NCBI GenBank assembly: GCA_031216445.1
Contig: CM062210.1
Coordinates: 20,646,501 to 20,710,500 of the forward strand
Direction of reading: 5' to 3'
Length of the DNA stretch: 64,000 bases
From: Lateolabrax maculatus
Taxonomy: Eukaryota > Chordata > Actinopteri > Acropomatiformes > Lateolabracidae
The position numbers and the translations under genes were made by a program. The notes beneath the pieces were generated by a model, which searched no databases, had not been told where the DNA came from, and saw only the letters and a program-made list of their open reading frames with translations. Each line of letters begins with the position of its first letter. Positions within the stretch are counted from its first letter, which is position 1. Shown here one piece after another: positions 21,601-31,164 of this stretch.

Positions 21601-22372
21601 TGTTTGCATGTTGCATGTTCCAAAATGTCTTGCGTTCAATGAAATGACCAACTTGCAATCCTGGGGCCAGGGTGTGTGGGAAGGGGGGTCAATAGGGCGT
21701 GCTCACTATTTTTAGGCTCATCTGGTCAGTTTAAAATTACAATGGAGCCACAAGGCCACAAATGCTGTTCCAAATGTGGTGATCAGAGCACTCAAACTAC
21801 ACAGATACTATTGTGCTGCTTTCAAACAATGTAATAGTTGGTCAAATTGGACTCCCAGCACATATACAGCTTCTTAAAGGGTTTAAGCCAGTACTGGCCC
21901 CATATATCTGCAAAACAATAATAAGGCCTGACCCCCTTATTGTAATTATACATGTCTATGTTAGTGTGCAGGCTGTCATGATGGCCTGGCATTATGGGAA
22001 TGGACACTGTTCATGCAGATAGAGTTACATGATCAGAAGTTGTTGTCAGACAAGACAAAGAGCCAGTTTTTCTCTGAGAGACTGAACCATCTCGAAGCAA
22101 CACGTCAGACAGACACACACACAGAAACAGAGCACACACAGCAACCACGCAGTCCATCGCCACACAGACAGAGACAGACTGACAGATGCACGGTGGGACA
22201 GACGTGAGTCCACTCTCAGCCTCGAACCATGGCTCGATAGACAGGAAGTCAGCAGGAAAACAAAAACAAAAAAAACATCGCAATGCAGTACAGATCAAAG
22301 AAGAGGTGGGGTTCTCTTTTTGTAAGGGCAGAGAGTGCGGGTGTGGTTTCACCCATCCTGACAGTCCTCCAT
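21601..22372. other. Unique non-coding DNA, left edge of the transposon-poor interval
   Basis: No recognisable repeat apart from short CA/GA-rich pieces near 22,110-22,190. Overlapping frames on both strands are not supported as genes. Confidence 0.5.
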
Positions 22373-22392
22373 GGGTGGGTGGGTAATCGGGG
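22373..22392 (+). promoter_or_regulatory. Canonical G-quadruplex motif
   Basis: Four G-runs of at least three with loops of 1, 1 and 5 bases (ggg t ggg t ggg taatc gggg). This is the short-loop type known to form very stable G-quadruplexes. More G-rich DNA follows to about 22,440. The structure follows from sequence; any regulatory role is inference. Confidence 0.75.
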
Positions 22393-22998
22393 AGAGGTGA
22401 GGTGAGGTGGGTGGGTGTCGGGGCATGGGGGCGAGGGGGGGTGCTGCTGGTGTTGGGCGAAGAGAGGACTCTCCTCGACTACGCGTATTCTTAAGCAATA
22501 ACAACGTGATCCGTATTATCCACCCAAGAATACCCGTCACCGAAGAGAGTCTTTCAGTAAACATGAGGAGCTAAGCCAGAGACCACGTGGGCAGCGCCAC
22601 TGCCATCGCATCATCATCACCACCATCACCACCATGGCCATCGCCGCCGCCATCGGCAGCCCCCCTTCAGGCTCCAGTGGCAAACAGACACATACACATA
22701 CAGAGAAAGTGGAGCAGTCGCATTGATTGAAGACGCCTCGCTGCAGTGTGAGGCAAGGCTCCATCAATGGCTCCTCTGCAAAGGAGAAAATTGACAACGG
22801 TGGCATATTCAATCCGAGACCGCAGCGTGTGTGGAGTGGAGAAACAGAAAAACAAAACTAAAAAACAAAACAAAAAGAAGGGTATGTAAAAGCTGAGGTT
22901 AGCTTCATTCATTTTCTCTTGGTTTCTGTACACAAAACTCTGGGGATGACGGGGGAGAAGGGAGTGTGGCGCCAAACCCCCCACAGCAAGCCTCTTAC

Positions 22999-23121
22999 CT
23001 GGGCTGTGGCTTGGCAGCGCTGCCCCTGTATCCTGAAGGTCCTCATCCAGCGGGGACATTTGGTTTTTCCCTGCTGCCGCCGCCGCCGCTCCTACCCGGC
23101 CCTACCCGGGCATAATGAGAT
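22999..23121 (-). other. Candidate 5' exon on the minus strand (speculative)
   Basis: On the minus strand a C-run ending in CAG (acceptor-like; AG at 23,123-23,122) precedes 123 bases that end in CCCAG followed by GTAAGAG, a perfect donor consensus. The exon has a GCGGCGGCGG stretch typical of vertebrate 5' UTRs, then an ATG opening a frame 'MSPLDEDLQDTGAALPSHSP' up to the donor. No family is recognised. The acceptor's C-run may simply be a homopolymer, and no following exon is identified. Confidence 0.22.
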
Positions 23122-23379
23122 CTGGGGGGGGGGGGGGGGTGCACACACAGGGGAGACGAAGGGTTAGGGAGGTCAGTCTGGGAGCTGCTGCGGTGTGACA
23201 ATAGCCCAGTACACTCCATTACCACCACTCACCCACCCTCCCCACCCCCGCAACACAAGGAGAGAAATCAACACATGGATTATACGACAGGAGGGAGGGT
23301 GCTGCGCATGCAGAGAACTAATTTGTTTGATTATATAAAAATAGTGCTGCTTTTTGCAGCAGCACACCAGTCTGCGCTC

Positions 23380-23790
23380 CAGCCTCCCTCAGGCTAATTA
23401 CTGTTGTTTGGTTATCTATCGGAGAAAAAAAAATACATTCAGGACAAATTCAAAATTCATGGAGACGTGAACTTTATTTCCCTTACAATTTTAAAATGCC
23501 TTTTAAATTAATTCCTAAATGTTAATTTAGCAATCATTATTATGATATCCCCTCTTCTTTATTTTCAAATTAAAGCGATGAGTTTAAATGCTGGAGCGAG
23601 GCCATGAATAATGTATGAAAAGTTCAAGCAAATTTATTCCATTCTATTCTAATTGAACTAGCTGGCTGAATACAAAGAGCACAAGCTCCAGCTAAGCCGA
23701 TCCAAAATCATTACATTGATTTGTTGTCTCTAATCAATATTTACAATTACTCTCCGGATGGTTTGTTAAAAGGAGTAGGCTCGGCGGTGT
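23380..23790. promoter_or_regulatory. Possible conserved developmental enhancer (unverified)
   Basis: About 400 bases of repeat-free DNA dense in homeodomain words ('ggctaattactg', 'aaattaattcc', 'gttaatttagc'), POU/HOX-like 'catgaataatgtatg' and a forkhead-like 'aatcaatatttac'. No frame of note. This is the most enhancer-like segment in the window by eye. Conservation has not been tested. Confidence 0.35.
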
Positions 23791-24109
23791 GTGTATCCTC
23801 GACGCCGAGGGCTGACACTAGATTGACTGTTTCTACATTAGAATTGCATCACGCGTGTTCATCAAAACTGAGGAATAATTGTGGCATTTGCTGCAATTTC
23901 ATTTGAGCAGGAGAGATTGACACGGAGGGGAAATGCATGTTAAATGTTTAACATCGAAAAGAGAAGACTACACTGAGCAGATTTGTAGTCAGATCAGTAA
24001 AGAAAACACCAACTTCTTGTTCTTCTGGTTGAAAAATGTAAACTCTGCAGAGCGTCTGAAGCAGGACGGACAAATTGATGGACAGAATTAAGAGCCCTGA
24101 GCCGGATGG

Positions 24110-24240
24110 TAGGGCGGGGATGGGGGTGGACAGAGGAGGGAGAGAAAGGAAAAGGAGAAGAGGAGGAGGGGGTTAGAATGGAGAAATAGTAAAACAAAGA
24201 ATGAACAGATGAATCAGGAAGAAAAAAAAAAGCAGATGAG
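24110..24240 (+). repeat. Purine-rich (GA) tract
   Basis: Almost pure A/G on the plus strand. The minus-strand frame across it is low-complexity Ser/Phe/Leu and is not a gene. Confidence 0.7.
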
Positions 24241-25540
24241 ATGCTAATCCAAGTTTTTTTCCTCTTCCTATTTCCCCTCTCATCCTCCACTCAGTCGGCC
24301 TGCCTGGACCACTGTGCCCAGGAGACACACACACACACAAACCCTCAGCCAAAACCAGGAAGACCCCCACCCATCCACCCGTCCAGTCACCCCCGAGCTG
24401 CAGAGAGCTGGGATTTACCACCCACAGCCAAACACACACACACAGATCCTCGGCTAGCCTGGCCCAACCCAGGCCATCTGTAGAGAGGGAGAGAAAAGAG
24501 AACCTGATGGCTTCAGCTAGAGATCATCTCTCACACACACACATACACTCACACACAGAGAGAGGTCGGCCAGCCCGAGTATCATTGATTGTTCGGTGGA
24601 AGCACCCTGGAGAAATCAAACACCGGGAATCCTCTCTTCCCTCCGCTTTCATTCAAACTTCCTCATGCACACTTCCAAATTCAGCACGCAGCAAACACAG
24701 GGTACCACAGGTTGTCAGGAAAAGGAGGCAGTAAAGATGAGCAGGAAGATGGGAGTGAAATACCCTCTCTGGTCATTTTGTTCTCCTTTTCTCTTTTCTT
24801 TTTTTTTTCATTTCTCAGTTCATTTTTCTTCACGCTGCAGAATTCCAATTCCTTCTTCCCTCCTTTTAACTTACAGGACCTCACTTTCACACACAGGCAC
24901 CCGCCCTCCTCAAATAAATAATTGCCCACAAGTCCTATGAATATGATAACAGTAGACAGGCTACATGGGGAGGAAAAAGGTATGGAACACACTCGCGATA
25001 ATGTACAAGCCCTAGAGAAGACAAATACTGCACTGTTAAGGGAGGAAACATTGGGTGAAAAAAAATAGAAATAAAAATCTCCTCCAGTCAGAGAGAGAAG
25101 GAAAACATTTCAAAAAACATTTTCTGAAATTTTCCACCAGAGAAGAAAAGAGTGGAAAAAGAAGAAATAAAGGTATAAAACTGCGACAACAGGTCCGCTC
25201 TGTGTGTCGTGGTGGCCTCTTACCCTCTTTTCTGCCTCTCCTCTCTGCTCCTGTAAACCAGGGTGTTGCCTCTCCTCTGCTCTCCTGACAGCCTCTTCTA
25301 AAATTCCCTCCCCTTCCCTCTCTCCTCCTGATGCGTTGCCGAGGGTCCGTGGCAAGCTGGGAGGTGGTGATCGCCCTCCCCCTCCCAGTTCCAGGAAGAG
25401 CTCCCTGAGGAGAAGGAGGAGGCAGATCCCTGCAGGGCACGGAGGATCCAGCAGCGGGAGCGGCAGCGGCAGCGGTGGAGGCAGCGGTGGTGCTGATGCT
25501 GATGCTGTGGGAGAGGGATGAGGAGAGGGATGCTGCTCAA

Positions 25541-26010
25541 CAAAAGACCTCCTCCTTTTTTCTCCTCTTCTTCTCCTTCTCTTCCTCCTCCACTTTTTTT
25601 CTTCTCCCACTCTCCCCGCTGCTCTCACCTTTTCCTCTCCGCTCCCGGCACTGAAAGAAACCAGTTGTTGCTCTGCCGCAGCAAATGAACTGACAGCCGG
25701 CGGTGAGCCGGCGGAGCGAATGAGAGAGCAGGGAGCAGACGGACGGGAGAGAGAGAGAGAGAGGGAGAGAAAGGGAGAGTGTGTGGTATGATGTGGCATC
25801 TGCGAGAGAGTGATAGAGAGGAGAGAGAGGGATACGGAGGTAGGGATGAACGGGGGGGCGGGAGGATGGACGAAGGAGGAGGAGGAGGAGAAAGATGGAG
25901 AGAGAAAGATGGGGTGAGGCAAGATGCAGGGAAGGATGAGAGAGAGAGCAGACAGGAGGAAATAAAGAGAGAGAAAGGCAGAGAGGGGGAGAGAGAGAGA
26001 GGTATTGCAG
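25541..26010. repeat. Adjacent pyrimidine-rich and purine-rich tracts
   Basis: 25,541-25,640 is nearly all C/T on the plus strand. 25,750-26,010 is nearly all A/G (GAGA-type). Between them is a CpG-bearing unique core (25,640-25,745) with 'gccggcggtgagccggcgg'. The 343-codon minus-strand frame crossing this block is Ser/Leu/Pro low complexity and is rejected as a protein. Confidence 0.8.
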
Positions 26011-26086
26011 CAAGGAAAACCTTCAGTCTGTCTAACGGACTCTATCCCTGCTATGAGAAAAGCCAGAGAATAATTAGATTTGAGCT

Positions 26087-26142
26087 TCACACACACACAC
26101 ACACACACACTCTTCTTTCTCTCTGTCACACACACACACACA
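26087..26142. repeat. Two (CA)n microsatellites
   Basis: CA tracts at about 26,087-26,110 and 26,127-26,142, separated by a CT-rich spacer. Confidence 0.9.
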
Positions 26143-27421
26143 CCTAGTAATGGTGCATTAATTGATGTGCTGTGTGCTATACTGGCCCTTGGCCAACACC
26201 TCCACCAGCACCCACTAAAACACGCTCCTGGAGAAAAACCATCAGAAATAAAGCTGATGGTGATGATGGTGATGACGGGAAGATTAGGAGGAGTAGGAAG
26301 AGACTATGTGTTGCCCCTGGGGGCTGGTGAAGACACACTATGAGGATGGGGGGGACACACCACAAACTCTACATCATCGGCTGTGATCAGCATTCATGGG
26401 CCGACAAAAGCATCCACACACGCACACACACACATCAGCGTCTGTGTGAGGAGGATGGCACACAGACAGAGAGTGTGTGTGAGTGAAGGGGGTTCAAGTG
26501 TGACAACATTTCATTTTCTCCCTCTTTGTTGAAAAGGAGAGCAGACAAGGAAAGGTAGCACGGTGTCAGGGGTCCTAAACTGCCCCCTGTTCCACTTCTC
26601 CTTTTTAGCGTGTTTCCGAGGGAGGGTTGGACTGATATTGGTTTTCGAGAGCCAATACTGGGAGGAATTAATTCTCAATTTGACCATTTTCCTATCTCAA
26701 AATTCTACAGAAAAAAAAAAGAGGAGAAAAATCTTCTTGTCTGTTGAGCTGAATTAAACCATCATGTAAAAAACAAAAAATACAGCTAATGCTGATATTC
26801 CTACAATTAGACAGCTTTCATCCCCCATAATCCCCACAAATTAAATCTTTTATTGTTATCCACCACAATTGTATTTTTCTGCCATGTTGAAAAGCCTTTC
26901 AAACAGCCAGCAGTGACTCCATTTAGGATTAAACATGTCAGCGCAGACAATCAATACCACCTGATATGAATATAAAAATGCTTGAATATTCACAAGCCGT
27001 CGTCGAGGAGAATCGTCATCACAGGCAGACTGCACAATGACCGGACCAAATCACTTTTTTCTATGAAAAGCCAGAATCAAGAGAGTCAAGCCAATATATT
27101 TGTCTGAACCATTGAGGGAGGACGCTGCCGCCTGCAGAATTTCCCTGAAACAAAAATGCAAAAACCATGTGGAGGGAAAGGGTAGAGAAAAAATACTGAA
27201 GAATGAAAGCAAGAGGAAAAATGAAACCAATTTCCTCAGGGCTGATTTAAGGTCTTCTTAATGCCAACTGGTCTCTTAACTCGCCGCAACAGGCCTTGAC
27301 TTTTCAAGCTGACATTTTCAATTAGTAAGGCTTAAAATTATTTGAGCAGAAACAATGAGAGAGCCTGTTTTTAACCGCAGATAATGGTCAGATAGTATAA
27401 GATCCCCTGTAGGTGTCCAGA

Positions 27422-27422
<1 letters not shown>
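26143..27422. other. Unique non-coding DNA including an enhancer-like segment
   Basis: CA/GT patches near 26,410-26,480. The rest is unique and repeat-free. No open frame with domain similarity. See 26,760-27,170. Confidence 0.5.
26760..27170. promoter_or_regulatory. Possible conserved developmental enhancer (unverified)
   Basis: Repeat-free 400-bp segment with 'cagctaatgctgatatt', 'ctacaattagac', 'tttattgttatcc' (SOX-like), 'taggattaaac' (OTX/Pitx-like ggatta) and 'tatgaatataaaaatgc'. No frame. Inference from composition. Confidence 0.33.

Positions 27423-27458
<36 letters not shown>
27423..27458. repeat. (CA)n microsatellite
   Basis: About 18 uninterrupted CA units. Confidence 0.95.
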
Positions 27459-27460
<2 letters not shown>

Positions 27461-28524
27461 GGTAATCGTGCCATTCTTTTTCAAAACAGCAAGGGACATG
27501 GAATGTACACAAACATCAAACAAGCTTTCATGTTCTTCTTTCTCTTTACATTAAGGCCCCAAAAAAACATGAGGGGAGGTGCAATCGATACGAGCAGTTC
27601 GTGTGATGATGATGATTCTGTTTGAGCCTTTTTTGTCCCCGTTTTGGTTCCTCCTTTCCCTCTCATGCCGGAGGAAAGTCGGCCGCGGGAAGACAAAAGA
27701 GGGGAGCTGCGCAAACGCTTCATTTCAGCATCGTCTACATTTCAATGGAGCAACAGAGCAATTACATTTACATTTCTGCCACTGCCTTTGACACGCGTGA
27801 GTCTCCAGAGTCAAAGAAAATTAAAATCTCTCAAGGATTCCACAGCCATCATTGCCATCTCTGAGGGCGACTGGGGGCGTTGGGGGGGGGGGGGTGTTAA
27901 AATAATCATACATGGTTTTATCTTGGAAGGAGATGGCTCCTTAATGTATAGAAGACAAAGGAGCCCAGGCAGGGAGGACCGGCTCTGTTTTGTGGCGGTG
28001 TAGTGCCCCCTAGTGGCCCCGGGAGGTATGTCAGCTGCTGCTGCTGCTGTTTTGTCTCATTGTTTGGCCACAGCAGGTGCTTTTAGAAGCTTTTAGCTTT
28101 TAAAATAGCGAGAAGAATACAAAAAGGACGGAGGGGAGACAAAAGGCAGTATGTTTAACTACACATCATTGATCAGTGTGAGTGTGTGTGGGGAATTAGA
28201 GAAGACGAAGCACAGTCAGAGCACACAGAGAGACGGTGACTGCACAGCAACAGAATTAGAATGTTATGTCTCTTTTAAGTATTTGCCCTTTTATTAAATA
28301 ACAGCCAGTCACGCCATCCACCTCCAATATAATGGAGGTTCCTTCCTGGCCATGAAAGAGGCTTTCCTAATATAAAAGTATGAGTGTGGGGGGAACCTGC
28401 ACCGTTTCTTTTTCTTCAGGGCAGTGAATTGTTCAGCATTAAAAATACAGAACACTGGCACAAAATATCTACTATCAACTTCAATATGAAAATGTCAGTA
28501 TTAAGCTTTCGAATATTCATACCA
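27459..28524. other. Unique non-coding DNA
   Basis: No coding or repeat family signal. A G13 homopolymer lies at 27,882-27,894 and a CTG run near 28,035. Frames on the plus strand at 27,580-28,000 overlap each other and are not recognised. Confidence 0.5.
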
Positions 28525-28694
28525 CGCACACACACATACACACACACACACACCCACACACATTTTTGACTTGTCTGTATTGAGATATTTTGGCAACAGC
28601 ATTCATCCAACATTCATACTTTAAAATCAGATTGGACTGAGAATCCAATTGCATTGATAAATACAGAGGAAGCTGAAGGAAGAAAGAGACAGGC

Positions 28695-28738
<44 letters not shown>
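28525..28738. repeat. CA microsatellite and (GA)n microsatellite
   Basis: A (CA)n tract with small interruptions (28,525-28,562) and a long uninterrupted (AG)n tract (28,699-28,738), separated by unique DNA. Confidence 0.93.
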
Positions 28739-28742
<4 letters not shown>

Positions 28743-30280
28743 GCCGTCACAGAGGCCGTGAGCAGCTTTTATTCAGCAGGAAGGTCTCGTCTTTTCAAAG
28801 CAGCAAGCCTCACAAAAGGCAGTGAATTGGGTTTGAAGCGCCACAAGGCCAAATATCTGCACAGCAACATGGACGGCACGATTTAATGTGAACAACTGTG
28901 AGAGAGACAGTACCGGGAAAAAGAAAAATCCATACGCTGTTAGCAGCCAATTATCCCATGAAGCCGTTTACAATAGCGGGAATGAAGAAAGTTGGAATCT
29001 ACCATGTTCAACAAACCACGTCTGGGCTGCTGAAAGTGACATTCAGGAAAAACAGTACACGTCTCCTTCGTTGAGGAAATTGTAACTGTATTACAGTTAA
29101 AGAGTATTCTGTGTTTTATAACCTGGGGTCTTAATGTAGCCACAACAGCCATAGATTAGCACACATGGTAGGTAAATCTAAATGCAAAATGAAACATCAA
29201 GGGCTGTTTCTCCATGAGTCCATTACAGCTGCCCCGTTCTGTTGTAGCACCATTCTACTTCTGGCTAGCTTATGGCTCAAATGTCCCACATCTGACCTGA
29301 TTTACCTTCATCTGCATCTCTCCTTTTACAAAAGTCTTTAAGTAAATCCAAGCCATCCTGGCCCAATATCATGTCGCCCAGTTTGGCACTTTGTGTTCTG
29401 TGACTGTTTTGTACTTGATTTTTTATTCCTTTGAAAAAAAAGATTTTATTTTAAAGTATTAACCCTTTTATTTCATCCCTGAAGTTAAATATGATGTATT
29501 AAAGTTGAAGTGAGTTTTTGAATGTCTGAATGAGTTAAGGATGGTCAAGTATTAGGATATTAGTGATCTTCTGTTCTCCTAAAAGTCACCTCACCTAGGT
29601 AAGTAATGTATTGTTTGTAAATTAAAATTCAGTTTACAATTTAAAAATTCCGACTTGATTTGGAATGAAATCATTTTTGTTAACATGACTTCTTGCCAGG
29701 GTCATGTTCAAACACCTCCCAGTGGACAGCAGTTCAAACATCATACAGAGGGTGGGTGGTATCTTTTTAGATTTACTGGGTTCCTCTGTGCTATGGTGGT
29801 ATGCAAATCTATGGCAACTCTGTGATTCATTTGTTATTTCATTTGTTCCTTTCTTTTAATTGAAGAGAAATTACCAAATCTGATTTGGACAAATTGTTAA
29901 CAGCCAGTCATTAAAGCAATTTAGTTGAATATAAATTCTTTTTTTTTTCTATCTAAATGGTCTATGGGAAATTTACCACTTATTACTGTCTACTTTACAG
30001 CTAATCCCTGGCCTTTTTGGGGTTTTTTTTTTTGGAGTTATCCTTTATATCTGCAGTATTCATTTCTGTACTTAAAACATAAATAAATTACTACTAATTG
30101 ACTGTTGTCTGTACAACAAGCAGGTACCTAGTGACAGGAAGATTTCATCCACCCCTCGTCCTCCAGTGTTCTGGATGGATCAGTTATAAATCAGTCATAA
30201 TTTTGCTCAGATCAATCACAGGCTCGCTGGAAATTTAACAAAGCACATGCAGCTGAAAGAAATACAAATACATTCATATT
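28739..30280. other. Unique non-coding DNA
   Basis: AT-rich, with T-runs near 29,940 and 30,020. No gene, RNA or repeat family recognised. Confidence 0.5.
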
Positions 30281-30619
30281 GGGGTGACCGTGGCTCAGTG
30301 GTAGAGCAGGGTTGTCCAATAACCCAAGGTTGGAGGTTTGATCCCTGCTCTCCCTCCCGAAGATTGGTGGGGTGGCAGCCCACCTACCTGCCACGGCCGA
30401 GGTGCCCTTAAGCAAGGCACCGCACCCCCAATTGCTCCCCGGGCGCTGTGAACTGCTGCCCACTGCTCCAGTGTGAATATGGCACCTGTCTCTCTGTGTG
30501 ACCCTGTGCATGAGCATGTGCATGTGTGCACAGGTGCCACTGGATGGGTTAAATGCGGAGAAATAATTTCACACTTGTGTGATTAATAAAGTTAAATAAA
30601 AAAAATAAATAAATAAAAG
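30281..30619 (+). mobile_element. tRNA-derived SINE
   Basis: The head has RNA polymerase III internal promoter boxes: box A 'tggctcagtggtagagc' (30,291-30,307) and box B 'ggtttgatccc' (30,335-30,345), with tRNA-like spacing. The body carries wording common to teleost SINEs ('aagcaaggcaccgcaccccc', 'gggcgctgtgaactgctgcc', 'gttaaatgcggagaaataat'). The copy ends in 'aataaagttaaat' and an A-rich (AAAT)n tail. Its movement would need a LINE enzyme in trans. The box A/B spacing and tail mark it as a retroposed SINE and not a working tRNA gene. I do not name the family and see no clear target-site duplication. Confidence 0.88.
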
Positions 30620-31164
30620 ATTACCACCACCTTCTCATGTGGAAAAAAAAATCATTTTAAATGGTAAAACCTAGTTGCATGGGTGGCGGTGGTGGCAGGT
30701 TGGGGCTGGGATTGCAAGGGAGACATTTTAAAGAGCTGGTGATGGGCGGACTTTTTTAAATGGTGACCACGGGACAGCTGAACTGAAAAACAACAAATTG
30801 AATGGGAATCAACTGGGCACAACAGCAACCCTGACTGTTCTAATCTTCACATGCTTATTTATCCCAAAGAGTGTGTGTGCTGTGAACCAGAAGAGCATAG
30901 TTGCAAGTAGAGTGACAAAGAACACACACCCAGTCAACTAATTACAAATAGCTCTGTATTACCTGTTGGTAGATACACACACACACAAACACATATTCTT
31001 ACTGTGGAGACTTGCACGTTCTACTATACCAGACATTTACTGCATGTTACTTTCAACATACAGAACACACACATTTACACATACACATGGAAAACAGAGG
31101 GTATACAGTAGCTGTGTGTATCATCTAATCTGTATGCATATTAAGGTTTTTTTAAAACGTCAAC
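30620..31164. other. Unique non-coding DNA
   Basis: Short CA tract near 30,975. No gene. Ends at a T-run just before the next LINE. Confidence 0.5.

Larger units (their letters stand above)
22393..25540. other. GC/CpG-richer, transposon-free region with splice-like signals
   Basis: Contains (CCG)/(GCC) runs near 22,640 and 23,080, a G16 run (23,124-23,139), CA-rich patches (24,300-24,560) and a purine-rich stretch (24,110-24,240). No recognisable protein domain. The make-up fits a TATA-less promoter/5' UTR region of a minus-strand gene better than ordinary intergenic DNA here, but no transcript can be proven from sequence. Confidence 0.35.

Noticed and set aside
22634..22740. Plus-strand ATG in strong context ('caccatggcc') opening 'MAIAAAIGSPPSGSSGK'
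   Set aside because: The frame arises from CCG/CAT repeats and ends soon in CA-repeat translation; no donor site at a suitable place. Left as unproven.
25110..26141. 343-codon open frame on the minus strand, the longest in the window
   Set aside because: It is Ser/Leu/Pro-rich translation of CT/GA tracts and CA repeats with no domain. Two further frames across the same DNA are open for the same reason.
30281..30355. tRNA gene
   Set aside because: Pol III boxes are present but the acceptor stem cannot be paired convincingly, and the sequence continues into a SINE body with an A-rich tail.
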